Shown piece by piece: positions 1 to 11,869 of a DNA stretch of 64,000 nucleotides. Position 1 is the first letter of the stretch. Each line of letters opens with the position of its first letter. The notes beneath the pieces were generated by a model. It was not told the origin of the DNA and did no database searches. It was given only the letters and a program-made list of their open reading frames with translations. Origin of the DNA: Pythium myriotylum (Eukaryota > Oomycota > Peronosporomycetes > Pythiales > Pythiaceae). The position numbers and the translations under genes were made by a program. The stretch covers positions 3,968,001-4,032,000 of the forward strand of contig JALJCQ010000012.1 of the NCBI GenBank assembly GCA_023091665.1. Direction: 5' to 3'.

Positions 1-2
1 CA

Positions 3-278
3 CAGGATACACGTGACAAGAAATTCTTCTCCGTAGAGCATTTGGTAAGGTTGTTTCAGAAGCTACCTGCCCGCAACCTTCACTGGAATGTCCTCAAGGA
101 GAAAGGGAACGGAGAAATTGTTGGGACCATCGTGAAGTGGATTCCCGGGAATGGCAGATACAAGTGGAAGGTGGACTATAGTGATGGGTCATCCGTCGAG
201 CTTGAATGCGAAGCTCTGGCGGAGGCTATATCTTACAGTCACTCAGTCGGACTGGCCGTAATGGGGAAGCTGCTGTAA
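3..278 (+). CDS. C-terminal end of an unidentified protein (5' truncated by window)
   Basis: The frame is open from the first bases of the window to a TAA at 276-278, so this is the 3' end of a gene that starts outside. The visible 91 residues are basic and aromatic-rich and contain a Tudor/chromo-like pattern: a Trp-Ile-Pro-Gly-Asn-Gly-x-Tyr-x-Trp-x-Val segment, then Asp-Tyr-Ser-Asp-Gly and an acidic helix. I associate such tails with transposon-encoded oomycete proteins, but that is inference. No catalytic motif is visible, and I cannot name the protein. Confidence 0.4.
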   Translation, partial: QDTRDKKFFSVEHLVRLFQKLPARNLHWNVLKEKGNGEIVGTIVKWIPGNGRYKWKVDYSDGSSVELECEALAEAISYSHSVGLAVMGKLL

Positions 279-2433
279 AGCTGCTGTGTATCACATCTCA
301 TCATACTGCATCCATTATACGTACATAATAATTCATATACAACATGCCGAAGTACTCGATGACCATCCTCGTTATGAGCACTCGAGTGGTTACTCTGATA
401 CCATCTCGCTCAACCACATTTACTCAGAAAGCAGCCCAAATTGGTCATTACTCGGAGACCATCCGAGAAGTACTCGATTTCCATGCTGACTCGCGTGGTC
501 CACGCCTTCCTTCAACAAGCAATCTTCAATCCACTTCCACGACTTAGTCGCCTCGAGGGGCGTCTCTGTGACCACCCTGTACCATGCAGAGACACTTGTC
601 CGATGGGTAACAGGTCAGCTACGCATCCAGTTCGCTCCTCACCCTAGACTTTCGCCGGTTCTCCCGCTCTGCGGCTCCGATGTTCGTTACTGCAGTCTCT
701 CTTAGAGCCATTCCCAACCACGCTCGGCGTACGGTGCACGCGGTGCATATCAGAAATACGGTGCATGCACCCATCGGCCACTACAGAGTCAAACGCGAGC
801 TTGACGTACGGCGCGACACTGCCCTCTTGAATCGAATCGATGATTATTCAGCCAACCAAAGCACCATATTTCGAAAGACCTCACCGCTGCTCCTCTCATG
901 AATCAGTTACCTTTCTTTGATTTTAGACCAATGGAAAACGACTCGGGCGTTGCCCGAGTCGTTTTCCTCACGGTTGAAATCACTCACAAAATGACCATAG
1001 TTTACAATCTTTTTGTCGATAGCCCCATAGTGAAGCGGAGGGGACTATCTCCCGAGTGCTGCACCACAAGATATACCTGTGTCGAGGTATTTCCTGTGGT
1101 TTTGGGGTCTTCCCTGTGTTTTTGTGGCTTTTCGCTGTGTTTTTGTTGCCCAGTCTGGCGCTGGAACTGGTGAGAACCAGGCTAGATCGATTCGTCCACA
1201 CGGTTTTTAGCATGACCAACTCCACGTTGCGCCATGCAACAGAGCAATTTGCGAGATCTCTTCGAGACCCCTGTGGGTGAGGACGAGACCAGTGCGTATA
1301 CGGCCAACATTGTCAATTCAGCGAAGTCTTTCAGTGATCAGTGGACACACTCACATTGAATACTTCTGTTTTCCCCACGACCATGACCTCCAGTGAAAAA
1401 CCGCCCGCGTAGCGGGTGGCGACGGCTAGTCGTCAGTGAGACAAAACTGGGTCCCAAGACTTCAAGACTTTCGTCGCGGAACAGTGCGGTGTAAGCTCTT
1501 TGTCTAAGCAAGAAGTCTCTGAGTTCATGCGACCCATCTCACCGTCCCTTTTTCTTTGTGAGATGGGACCTGTAGACACTCCTTCCGTGCATGGAAATGC
1601 CGCAAATTGCCTTTCTTGAGGGCCTGGTGCTATTCGTCGTGAAGAACAATCAGGTGGGACTCAACGCATAGATTATTGTCAAGTCAGCGAGACTCAACGC
1701 AGAGATCCAAAGTGGCTGAACAAATGATCTGGCTCTTCGCATTGGACGAGTGGGGGATCAACAGTCGCTATGCAAGGCAAAGAGGATTAGACTAGGAAAT
1801 CCAGGATTTGCTAGCTGCTTCGCATACCCATGGCGAGGTTGGCGAGCATTTCACGTGCATACGAGAGCCCTAAAGATTTATTCGATCTCGACGGATTCAT
1901 CAACCTACAACTTGAAATTTGTGGTTGATGAAATCCTCGTTAGTATTGTTGTTCTACCTGCGAGCTACAATTCCTCCGCAGTCTTTTAGATGATGGATGG
2001 TTGGATGACCTCTCAACAGACAAACTTGGACATCCTCATCCGGACTCTTGCGTATGTACAGGCCGAATAACCTATTACTACGTAGTAAGGTTCACAGGAT
2101 GATCTCAATAGACTTCCCTTACATCATCACCATCATCGTGCCCACTCCAATGAAGAGAAAAAAGAACCAAGCGAGCGTTGCTCGTGGCCACGGTGCCGAG
2201 CATTGTTCTTCAAGCCAATGCACTACATTAGGACACATTCTCGCTCCTTTCTATTTCGTCCAATGATGTGAAACGCTAGAAAATGTCGTCTGAAGGTCGT
2301 CCGAGTGGGTTGTTTCGACGGAAAATCCTGGGGCCGTTGGGAAGCGCCAGTGTTTCCCCGCCACGGAAAAGCCCAACAGGCGGAAGGGAAATCCCCCGCG
2401 CGCGCCGCTCTCTCTCGGCGCCTCCACGCAGCC
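279..2433. other. Gene-poor stretch with coding-like relics
   Basis: No intact gene is visible. Short open stretches on the plus strand around 1234-1360 and 1590-1985 look coding-like but are broken by several stops and match nothing I recognise. They may be old transposon remains. A perfect hairpin lies at 934-966. A shorter inverted repeat (cccatctcac / gtgagatggg) lies near 1530-1565. The last 200 bases are the promoter and 5' UTR side of the RRM gene that follows. Confidence 0.4.
934..966. repeat. Perfect short hairpin (15-bp arms, 3-nt loop)
   Basis: Arms 934-948 and 952-966 are exact reverse complements around the loop GTT. There is no T-tract and no adjacent gene end, so a terminator role is not supported. 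It belongs with the other snap-back palindromes in this window. Confidence 0.85.
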
Positions 2434-5400
2434 ATGGCCTCCAGCAGCGGTACGTACGCGTAGAGCAGGCCATCCGCTATCGAACGAGGGGTCTCACGCT
2501 CGTTTCCGCGGAGTAGAAGATGTGCTGGGCGAGCTCTACGGCTGGGACTCGACCATCGACGAAATGTACGAACGCGGCGTCGACCACGCCGACTTTGACG
2601 AGGACGAGGCGCTCGAGGCCTACGAGGAGATGATCCTCGTGGCCTCGCGCGCCGAGGACGCGGCCGACGCCGTGCTCTCGCTCGCCGCGCAGCTGCTGAC
2701 CAAGCACTTTAACAAGTTCCCGCACGTGCACATGAACGTTGTGAACGTGCTGCTGGACCTTTTGGCGCCAGCGCAGTCGCAGGCCGTGCGCATCCACACG
2801 GTGCGTTCGCTGCTGCAGATCGTCAAGGGCGCGCGCCAGCCACCGCTCGTGCAGGCTTGTCGTGATCGCATCACGGACAGGGTCGGCAAGCTGTTGGCTG
2901 CGGAGAAGTCGAACGTAATTGTGCGCCACCTCACGCAGCTGCAGGAGACCCTCGCAGCGATCGATGATGAGCCAAAGGGCGACGACAAGCAAGATCGGTC
3001 GAGGTTCAAAAGAGACGATTCGAGGGCGCAGGGTCGCGACGAGGAGAAGTCTCGTCAGCGCGAAGAAGATGAGAAGCGTCGGGAGCAAGCTCGCCGAGAA
3101 GAAGAGATTCGTCGCGAAGAAGCACGCCGCGAAGAGTCGAAGCGAGAGAAGCGAGAGGAGCGCTTCGGCCCAAGAGACAACTTCTCGGATGATGGAAAGC
3201 GGTATGACCGTGACGAGCGCCGTGGTCGCGACGACCAGGAGCGTTCGTACCGCCCGCACACTGAACAATCGCCACGCGATCATAACGATAATGCTCGTGA
3301 TCGTCGCCCTCCTATCGCGGCGAAGGAAGGCACCGGTAACGGCTGCCCTCCCAGCTCGTTCATTTTCATCGGCGGTGTTCCTCGGGAAACAACACACAGC
3401 GACATTATCAAGTATTTGTCGTGCATCGATGAGTCGATTACTCACTCATGCGTTCAGATCAAATTTCCAAGTATGGGCCGCAATGCGGCAGGGTACGCAT
3501 TCGTCAGTCTTGAGACGAAGGATCACGCACGAAAGGCGATTCGCCATATCCAGACGACGGAGTTTAACGGGCGAACTTTGATCGGAGATTTCGCACGAGG
3601 ACCACCATGCTCGACGCTGCAGTTCGTGGAACGTACCGACACACCGCGCATGCAAGACCCTGATTCGGTTCGCCAACTCGATGTGAACAAACTCGATCCA
3701 GGCGTGTGGAGAGAATTGTGCGACACTCTCGAAATGTTTGGCTCTCTGGAGGACCTCGGCAATGGTCGTATCCGCTTCCGAGACACTGAGAGTGCCAAGT
3801 CTGTCATCCGCAAACACCATTTTACTATCAGAGGGCGTGAGTTCCTCCCTGTCTATGATCCAGAGGAGCAAGCGGAGATTGATTCGTCTAGACGACGTCC
3901 ACGTCGCGACAGCCGTGATGGAGAAGGTGGCGATGGTCGTGGTGTGCGAAACCGTTACGTTGTGCACGATCATACTGATCGTCGTGGCTCACGTGACGAT
4001 GGCGAACGAAAGCGTCGACGATCCACTTCACCAGATCGTGATCACAGAGACAAGGCTCCGCGTTGGGAACAAGACGGTGATCGCCGCCATCAGCCCCAGT
4101 TCCGTGAGTTTGACCAGGCACGATATGGACCTAGTGAACCTGCTGGCGACTCCAACAGACGTGATGGAAACGATGGAAAGGGTGGGTTTTCAAAACATCG
4201 CGACTCTTCGAGAGTGCGAGATGACCGAGATGATGATGGCAGACGTGACCATTCAGATCGTCGCGGCTCCGACCGAGATAATAATCGCCGTAGCCGTAGT
4301 ACAAACCGTGCTCCGCATGATCAGTTCGGGGGCAACAAGTCGCATACTTCTCACCGCTCTCGCAGCCGAAGCCCTACGGTTCGTAAGTCTGAAGGCCGTG
4401 AAAGAAGCTTCGAGCAATCGGGTCGTAGCCGCAGTCCAGTGAGACAGAAGTCGTTTAAGTCAAGTGATCACGAACGCCACAGTCGCCCGAATCGCGATGA
4501 CTACCAGCGGTCTTTCGGCGATGGACCTGGCTCGAAGCATCGCTCAAGATCCCCCGAACGCCGCCATGGGGGATCGCCACCTCACCGCCGTACTGAAGAA
4601 GGCCGTCAAGACAAACAATTCTCTCGGTACCCTTCAAACCAGGACCAAAACAGCGATGATAGACGTCCTCGGGGTGATTTCCGTCAAGATAACAACCAAC
4701 GTGCTCCTCAAAGACCACGAGAGCGGTCCCGCTCCCCCCGTGGATCATCCCCCCAAGTGAAGAGCTTCGATAGCTCTCATCGGCGTGGACCTGGTGATCG
4801 TCACGAACACCACCGAGAGTCGTGGTCGAATAATCAGAATGGCCAGACTGGCTTCCAGCACCGCCACCATTCAGAAGGAAGACCTTCGGGAGATGATCGC
4901 CGTGATCAAGATCGAGGATTCGTGGATCGTCGCAACAGTCAGCAACATAAGATGAGCAAGTACGGTACACTTGGAGGTGAAGACCAATCTCCATCACCAC
5001 CTCGTTTTCGCGACCAAGACCGTAGTCACCACGGACAAAGCTACAACCGCGATTACAACAACCGCGCTTCGGGTGACGGAGAGGGCAAAAAGACTTGGTC
5101 AGCACCAGAGTCTGGCTTCCGTCGATACGGCAATGGCCAAGGCAACCGTCCAGATGGTGATCAGCGATCCAGGCCATTTGTTGCTGCTGATAATCATCGA
5201 CAACAATCGTCACGTGGGCGCTCTCCAGAAGATCGTCGCACGACCGCTCGTGATGAGCGTAATGATGCGAGTCGCCATCGCTCTCGTTCTCCTCAACCCA
5301 GGTCGGATGATTCCTTCAAGAAGAGACGTAGTCGAAGTCCGGCTCGTGATTTCGAATCGCGCAATAAGCATGACAATCGGTTCCAGCGCGACAATCGTGG

Positions 5401-5824
5401 TAATCGCGATGGACATGATGACCGTGGAAGGCGCGATAATCGAGAAGCTCGTCCTGGCTACGAAGATCGCCGTAAGCATGGTGACCATGATCGTCGTCCT
5501 AATCGTTCGAACGGAAATTATGACCGTAACCACCAGGAGAATGAGCGTCGTGACAATCGCGGCGGTCGTGACGAGAATCGTTCAAACAGATTTGACAGGG
5601 ACGAGTCTCCTTTCAAGCAAAAGCCACGGGATAGCGAGGGTCCATCCCAGTCACCATCTCGAGCTGAGCCTCGCGAGCAGCGTACCCGAAGCGCTAGTCC
5701 TGTTCCTGGAGAAGACTCGGAACCTCGTCGAGAATCTCCGCGCGCTGCTGCAAAGGCCAACTCAACCGGAGCGATTGAAGACATCGACGAGTGCATGGTG
5801 GATTACGACGAAGACGAAGAGTAG
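2434..5824 (+). CDS. Two-RRM, Arg/Ser/Asp-rich nuclear RNA-binding protein (SR-related)
   Basis: Probable role is pre-mRNA splicing or processing in nuclear speckles. I chose ATG 2434 (context gccATGG): a 16-base exon 1 ends at the donor GTACGT (2450), and exon 2 starts at 2517 (or 2514), giving MASSSEDVLGELYGW at the N-terminus and about 1107 residues. Residues 1-155 form a helical domain I do not recognise. A charged Arg/Glu coiled-coil-like stretch spans about 160-260. RRM1 at about 285-365 has RNP2 (FIFIGG) and RNP1 (GYAFVSL). A second, weaker RRM lies at about 375-450. The remaining 650 residues are low-complexity Arg/Asp/Ser/Asn with many RSRS and SRSP motifs, typical phosphorylation targets. 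The family assignment is firm, but no exact ortholog is claimed. Confidence 0.85.
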
Positions 5825-6318
5825 GAGCGACGGCCTTTGGCTGAGGTATTGTGTGACAGGTGTATAAGGATCCAGTTCTGTGTCGAGGTGTTATTCCAGA
5901 CAGAAATGCAGGTTGTTGAGGAAAAGGCAGAAACGACGAAAAGCATGCGAGATCGCGACCGTCCGTACAAGATTACGAGCTGTTTTATTTGGATGGTACA
6001 TCACTGTGGAACTTGGAAGAATGAAGCTTGCATAATGAACATTTGCATCATCGAATCGCGAGAGTCACGTCCTGGAGGCCGGTGACCAAGGGACTACATT
6101 TGAATATTTTGGACTCGGTGACTTGGGGTGCTGAACCTTCAAGCTTGTGATGATTTGGCAGTGATCCTTCCTCACAACTCGAGCTTGTGATCTTATTTGG
6201 CTTTGCTCCTTTTGAAAGTCGTCTCGTTTTCTTGTTTGTGTGCTCCCACACGTCGTAACCTCCACCATGTTGATTGTGATTTGCTTCACTTCCACTCCTT
6301 TGCACTAATCGCCCCACC
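5825..6318. other. Intergenic: 3' end of RRM gene and promoter of secreted-protein gene
   Basis: No coding feature is seen. Pyrimidine-rich stretches around 6180-6320 just upstream of the next ATG probably hold the promoter and 5' UTR. Confidence 0.5.
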
Positions 6319-7512
6319 ATGTCGCGACCACAATTGCTTCTTTGTCTTCTCATCTTCGTCCACCGGACGCGCCTGTTCGTTGGTGGCCACCTCTTCAGTT
6401 GGCTTTTAGATTCTCAGACAGTTTGTGAGCCTGACTTCTTTCAGTGCCCGAACGGGGGACTTGCCTTTCGCGACCGAAACCACAATTGCGACTTCACGCC
6501 GTGCGAACTAATCCCTGACCCTCCCCTACCGCCCCCACCGCCGAGCCCAAAGACGCTCCCTGTGCACAAGTGGTTTGGGCGCCACGAGTTCATTGTCCCG
6601 ACTATTGATGTCGCGGCACTTCAGCGCGGAAAGACGTTGGAACGGCAATGGGCAAAGATAATCGAGGCGAAACGTCGTGATCCGTTGCGGCGCAAGTTTG
6701 GCTTGACCATGGACGTGCACATCGTCACTCCACCGCCGACAGCTGACAAGATCTCGATGACGTATGCCGCGAACGCCCGCGATCTACATTTGGACTCTTT
6801 GGTTGCCTCTCAAGCGAAACTGTTCGACTCGGCCGTTTCTCCCTCAAACACAGGACCGCAGACGTCCACCTTCTCCGCCACAGCGCAGATGCTTGCCGTA
6901 TCCAAGTTGCCGTGGACGCGATGGGAGTTTTTTGGGCAACTCGGCGCCGCGACAACGATCTCCCCATCGATCGCCTCAGTGGAGACCGCCCTGCGATTGC
7001 TGAGCACCGCCTCTTCAACGACTGAAGATGCCTCTTTCACGTCGCTTGCCCTCGAAGGGTCGAGCGACAGTGACGTCATGGCGGGGTTGCTTCAGAGGTG
7101 CGAGTCTGTTCTCCCAGCGCTCGTTTCAGACCGATCCTCGCTCGCCTCGGTGCTGGTTTTCTCGACCGACTTTCGATTCATCGCCATGGACCAGAATAAA
7201 GAAGCCATCGGTAGCGAGCATCAGCTGTGGAATCTGACTCGCCTCCAGTGTTCGCCGACGATGCTCGGCGCAGCCGACGTCCAACGCCAGCAGTCTTTGG
7301 ATACGAACTCGTCGATTCCGACCACCAACCTGGACCCGTCTGTGCACGTTGTGTTTCCTCTAAATGAGACCAACGATGTTGTCGTTGGCCATAGCAACGA
7401 CACCAACTGCTCATGCTGGACGCGCTCGCTCGTCAGCCGCGACGAGGCCGGCGTCGATCCACAGAAGAACCGTACCAAGCAGCAAGAGACCGAGTGGATG
7501 CTCTGCCAGTAG
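6319..7512 (+). CDS. Secreted protein with oomycete-type Cys motif, function unknown
   Basis: An intronless frame of 397 codons. The N-terminus (MSRPQLLLCLLIFVH) is basic then hydrophobic, a likely signal peptide cut near residues 22-30. Residues about 36-63 carry four cysteines spaced around CPNGG, RDRNHNC and TPCE. I recall this pattern from extracellular proteins of oomycetes and some algae, with unknown function. A Pro run (about 68-78) follows. The rest is Ser/Thr-rich with several Asn-x-Ser/Thr sequons near the C-terminus (NET, NDT, NCS, NRT). No catalytic triad, transmembrane helix or RxLR/CRN translocation motif is seen. It sits between the RRM gene and the small chaperone gene on the same strand. 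Function is unassigned. Confidence 0.75.
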   Translation: MSRPQLLLCLLIFVHRTRLFVGGHLFSWLLDSQTVCEPDFFQCPNGGLAFRDRNHNCDFTPCELIPDPPLPPPPPSPKTLPVHKWFGRHEFIVPTIDVAALQRGKTLERQWAKIIEAKRRDPLRRKFGLTMDVHIVTPPPTADKISMTYAANARDLHLDSLVASQAKLFDSAVSPSNTGPQTSTFSATAQMLAVSKLPWTRWEFFGQLGAATTISPSIASVETALRLLSTASSTTEDASFTSLALEGSSDSDVMAGLLQRCESVLPALVSDRSSLASVLVFSTDFRFIAMDQNKEAIGSEHQLWNLTRLQCSPTMLGAADVQRQQSLDTNSSIPTTNLDPSVHVVFPLNETNDVVVGHSNDTNCSCWTRSLVSRDEAGVDPQKNRTKQQETEWMLCQ

Positions 7513-7781
7513 ATTAGAACACGTATTTATCTCCCCATGTACGAGTACGCCAACGATCCTTCGCGCCAAATTATTTATAGCTCAACCAGCAAGCGAAGAG
7601 ACGCACGAAATGGAAAAACCATTGCAATCTTTCCCCCATTGCCTTTGTTGCTGTGAGGATCTTTGTGTGAACATGGCTACATTTCATGTACCGGAATACT
7701 TCATGTCATAAGGCGCAATCAGAGTGATGGTCTCACTCCTGGGCAACTCGACCGACCATTCGTCTTCTCGAAGCCATCACG

Positions 7782-8401
7782 ATGGAAGCGCCGCCACGCA
7801 AACCGACGACGTTCCCGGCGCCCCCGAAGAGCGCGCGTGCGTGGCGCTGAGCTAATTGCATGCGCCGTGTCAAGAGCTTTCTAACCATGTCGCTCTCGCT
7901 CTCTGTAGTCTTCGAGCGGCTCGAGGCCTTTCTGCCAAAGCTCGCGAGCGAGAACCAAAAGCTCGAGGCGGCGATCGCAAGCGGCGACGGCGACCGTCAC
8001 AACATCGAAGTGCCAGTCGCTGACGTTGAGAAACATGAAGGACACGGGGATGACGAGGATGAGGAAGAAGACGATGATGATGGCGACGTGGCCATGGACG
8101 GCGACGGCGCCAAGCCGCCGGTCATTGAGATGGTGCGTGCGGTTTTTTTCTTGTGTGCATGGATGTGGAGAAGGGGACTCACTGAGACTGAGGATGGCAG
8201 AACTTTGCGCTGGGATTGATGGAGGAAGGCGGTTCGGATTCAGAGTCGGATTCGGACGAGGAGGAAGAGACTGCGGACGTGGATCTCGCGACGATTCTCG
8301 CGATGCGCAAGGGAGAGGAGGAGCAAGCGCCCAGCGGCATCACGCTCACGACAGAGAAGCCGACGCAGGGCGCACGACCGCTCATCCAGGAGATCAACTA
8401 A
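7782..8401 (+). CDS. NOPCHAP1-like (C12orf45/DUF4598) box C/D snoRNP assembly chaperone
   Basis: Three exons give 159 residues: 7782-7836, 7909-8132, 8201-8401. Exon 1 ends before GTGCGT. Intron 1 ends CTCTGTAG with a branch-like CTAAC upstream. Intron 2 starts GTGCGTGCGG and ends GGCAG. The joined protein has a helix containing FLPKL, a short basic/His segment with HNIEVP, an acidic Asp/Glu run, then the conserved core IEMNFALGLMEE followed by Ser-Asp-Glu repeats. That order matches NOPCHAP1, which in animals bridges NOP58 to the R2TP complex during box C/D snoRNP assembly. The function is transferred from the family. Stop TAA is at 8399-8401, 110 bases from the stop of the convergent HDAC gene. 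Confidence 0.75.
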
Positions 8402-8511
8402 GTTAATATCGGAAAGAGGTTATACATGAGGAAGAAAAGAAATCGTTTGGTGGGTGGGTGTCTTAATTTGTGGCGTATTGGGAAGCATATCCCTCGCTGA
8501 CCGCTGAGGCC

Positions 8512-10201
8512 CTAATCGTAGAACTCAGCGGGATGCTGCGCCTTGTCTCGCTCGGTCAGTTCGAGCTGCTGCGCCTTCTCGCCCGAGACGTCGACCATGA
8601 CGACGTCGTCTTCCTGTCGGTCGCGCGCGGCAGCCTCGGCCTCGGTACGAGCAGATGTTGACGGCGCCGTGTGGAACTGAACGCTCGGGATCGGCTCGAT
8701 CTGCTTGAGCTGATCGTAGAGCATCTGCTTCATCTCGTTGAGGTACTTGGGCGTGTTGAGGTTCTCCATGTTGCTCACGGGCATGTGCAGACGGTACTCG
8801 GGCCCGTAGTACTCGAAGTAGTCGTTGTATGGCATCGCATCCGGGACTTCCACGCCCGTCAGCACGGACGTCTCGTAGCACCAACAGCGAGCGACGTTGC
8901 GCAGCGTGTATCCGCCACCGCCCAGCACGAGCGTCGGCACATTGAAGCTCTTGACGTATGCGACGCAGTCAGCGTGGCCCTTCACCGACAGGTTAAAACA
9001 GCCCAGACGGTCTCCCGAGAGCGAGTCTGTGCCACACTGCAGCACGACAGCGCCGGGAGCAAAGTGCTCCATGATCTTGGAGATGACGCCACGGAAGATA
9101 GTCGTGAAGCTCTCGTCGTCCATGCCATCGCGCAGCGGGAAGTTGACGGCGTAGTTTTTGCCTTCGCCGTAGCCAATGTCCTTGATGTCGCCCGTGCCCG
9201 GGAAGTACTCGCCGTACTTGTGGAATGAACACGTCATGACGCGGTTGGTCGTGTAGAAGGCCTCTTCGACGCCGTCGCCGTGGTGGATATCAATATCGAT
9301 GTACAGCACGCGTTCGTGCTTCTTGAGCAGTTCGAGGATACCGAGCACGCAGTCGTTGACGTAGCAGAAGCCCGAGGCCTCGCCTCGCTTGGCGTGGTGC
9401 AGACCGCCGGACCAGTTGATGACAATGTCGGCCGAGTCTTCGTTGAGCTTGGCCGCGCCGCCGATCGAGGCCGACGCGTACAACTGGCAAAACTCAAAGA
9501 CACCATCAAAAACCGGGCAGTCCTCGCCCACATTGAACCGCTGGAGCTGACGCAGGTAGTCGTGCATGTTGTCGGGCGTCACGAGGCGCAGGAAGTGGAT
9601 GTAGTCATCCGAGTGGAAGCGTGTGAGCTCTTCCCACTCGACGAGCCGCGGGCGCTATTTAACACACAACCGGTATTAGCTTAGCTTCCCCAAACCAGGC
9701 TAATTCGCATGGCGGGGCGACGCACGAAGATCTGCATGTGCTTGGTGAGGCCGTAGTTCGCGATGAGGTTGTGGGCCATGCGCACGCGGTGCGGCTACGC
9801 GAAATCGCAAGACACACACACAAAGAACCAGGTTTTTTTGGTTTGTTGTTTGCCCATCGTCAGCGGCCGTTTCTCCAAGGCGTAGAGTGCTCCACATACC
9901 TTCATCGGGTGGTTCTGGCCATAATGATAGTTGCCGACCTCGGCTACAAGCGAGCAAAACACGGTCAGTTCTTCAAACTGCATTCTCCCAGAGCGTCTCC
10001 CCCTTCCAGCACGCCGTCGCGCCACCGAGCAGTCCAGCGAAGCCGCCGGATCTGATTACGGAATCAAACACGGCGTGCTCGAGCGCCAGAGCGATTCCGA
10101 GCGCGCGAGCGGCACGAGGCGAGAGAGAGCGCGCGCGCGAGGCACGCACAGTCGTAAAAGTAGGCGACGCGGCGCTTGGTGGCGCTCCCGTTGGCGCTCA
10201 T
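8512..10201 (-). CDS. Class I histone deacetylase (HDAC1/Rpd3 type)
   Basis: Zn-dependent removal of acetyl groups from histone lysines in nuclear corepressor complexes. Four exons (10201-10150, 9943-9900, 9794-9726, 9654-8512) give 435 residues. Splices rebuild the family N-terminus: [19 protein letters not shown], then [10 protein letters not shown], then [10 protein letters not shown] and FHSDDYI. The His dyad is at about 141-142 (GGLHH). Zn ligands are Asp177 and His179 in [11 protein letters not shown] and Asp270 in SGDRLG. The transition-state Tyr is at about 304 (GGGGYTLRN). The C-terminus is an acidic, less conserved tail of about 60 residues. The start MSANGSA lies in a GC-rich context 534 bases from the divergent NAP1 gene. 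All key residues are present, and class I is clear from the full-length similarity. Confidence 0.95.
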
Positions 10202-10735
10202 CGTGGCTCGTGAGGAGCTCGTCGTCCTCGTTGTTTTTGCTCCGACTTCAAAGTTGGTCCACGCTCGGAGGAGCCAGCAAGCGGAGCCACCTTGGGTGGT
10301 GTAGTGTGGTCCACACTAGATGAGGCAGACGTCTCACCCGAAACTAGTGTGGATCGAGAAAGAGATCAACCCATGTTGACATAGCACGGCCAACGGGGTA
10401 ATTACGCTTGGCGACCCAGCGGACGGTTGGTCCCTGGTGCGGCGGATAGAAGGGGATGGGAGCCGGCCGTAAAAACGCCCCCCCCCGCCACATGGAAACC
10501 TCTCCATTGGCACTCTTTCATGTATAATATACGTTAGAAAAGAATCAAACAAAAGGTGGGTTTTGGTACAAATCGACTGTGGAACACGATAATAGATTCT
10601 AATATGATGGTATGGATGGCGTTGCGTTTCGGTGTCGAGCGGCGGCGGCTGACGAGGCGAAGAACAACTCTCGCGTGGACAGGGAGTGGTGGGGAAGCCA
10701 TCCAGCGCTCGGCGGCACTTCGCGATTAGCTCACC
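10202..10735. promoter_or_regulatory. Shared upstream region of divergent HDAC and NAP1 genes
   Basis: This 534-base gap separates the two start codons and must hold both promoters. A short palindrome (AGTGTGGTCCACACT) sits near 10302-10316, and a related copy of its half (ACTAGTGTGG) sits near 10344. No TATA or Inr element can be called with confidence. Confidence 0.5.
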
Positions 10736-11869
10736 ATGGCGGACCAGGACGCAGTTGTGGAGGTGGACCAGAACGACGGGCGCGGCTTCCAGCCCGTGAA
10801 CGAGCTCGCGGGCCAGGTCGAAGGGCTCGAGATCGAGGACGAGCTCGCCAACTTGCCCAAGAAAGTGCAGCTCCGCGTCGAGGCGCTGCGCGAGCTCCAG
10901 GACAAGCAGGCCAAGATCGAGGAAGAGTTTGAGAAGGAGCGCAAGCTGCTCGAGCTCAAGTACGAGAAGCTCTACCAGCCGCTGTACTCGGAGCGCGCGC
11001 AGATCGTCTCGGGCGCCAAGGAAGTGCCGGCCGTCACGAGCGGCGAAGGGCTCTCGGCCGAAGAGGCGGCCGAGGATGTCAAGGGCGTGCCCGGGTTCTG
11101 GGTGCGCGCGCTCATGAACCACTCGGCGCTCGCCGATATGATCCAGGAGCGCGATCTCCAGGCGCTCGAATTCCTCATCGACGTGCGCTCGACGAGCCAC
11201 GAGACCGACAACGGCTTCAAGCTCGAGTTTGAGTTCGCTGAGAACCCGATCTTCTCCAACAAGGTGCTCACCAAGGAGTACGACATAGGCGAGGCCTCCG
11301 AGTCGGGCGAGGCTGTGCTGCGCAACGTCATCGGCACGCCGATCGAGTGGAAGGAGGGCCAGAACCTCTGCGAGGTCACCAAGAAGGTCAAGCAGCGCGC
11401 CAAGGGCAGCAAGGAGACCCGTGTCGTGTCGCGCACCGAGCCGTGCGAGAGCTTTTTCCAGTTCTTCACGCCGGTCGAGATGCCGTCGGAGGACGATGAG
11501 GATGTACGTATTGTTGACACTTTTCGTCGTGGGGTGATGTACCCATGTATGATGACCAAAGCGAGCTAATGCGTGTATCCATTGTGTCCACAGAGCGATA
11601 TCATCATGCGCCAGCTCAGCGGCGACTTCGAGATCGGCTTCACGATCCACGAGTCGATTGTGCCGCAGGCACTGCTGTGGTTCACGGGCGAGGCCGTCGA
11701 GGAGGACTCGGACTACGATCCGGAGGACGACGAGGACTACGACGAGGACGAGGACGAGTCGGACGACGACGACGACGACGACGCCCCCAAGCCGCGCAAG
11801 GGCAAGAAGAAATTCCCGGCGCTCGACGGCAACTCGACCGAGAAGCCGCCCGAGTGCAAGAACCAGTAA
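10736..11869 (+). CDS. NAP1-family histone chaperone (nucleosome assembly protein)
   Basis: Binds H2A-H2B and helps assemble and exchange nucleosomes, moving between cytoplasm and nucleus in known members. Two exons: 10736-11503 and 11594-11869, with intron GTACGT...CCACAG, phase 0. Total 347 residues. An acidic N-terminus is followed by the long dimerisation helix (about 40-90, many Lys/Glu/Leu), then the NAP core with GVPGFW, LEFEFAENPIFSN, SFFQFFTP and, after the intron, the segment from DFEIGFTIHESIVPQALLWF. The tail is a long Asp/Glu run followed by a Lys-rich patch, as expected for NAP1. Start ATG is in a good context (caccATGG). Divergent from the HDAC gene, so two chromatin genes share an upstream region. 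Confidence 0.93.

Noticed and set aside
934..966. Rho-independent terminator
   Set aside because: No T-tract, no gene ending there, and the genome is eukaryotic.
2477..3445. 322-codon open frame on the minus strand
   Set aside because: Antisense to the RRM protein, which has real RNP motifs on the plus strand.
6319..7512. RxLR or Crinkler effector
   Set aside because: A signal peptide is likely, but no RxLR, EER, LFLAK or similar motif is visible in the expected window.
10334..11650. 438-codon open frame on the minus strand
   Set aside because: It lies antisense to NAP1, is Arg/Leu/His-rich as expected from a reversed GC-rich frame, and has no domain.
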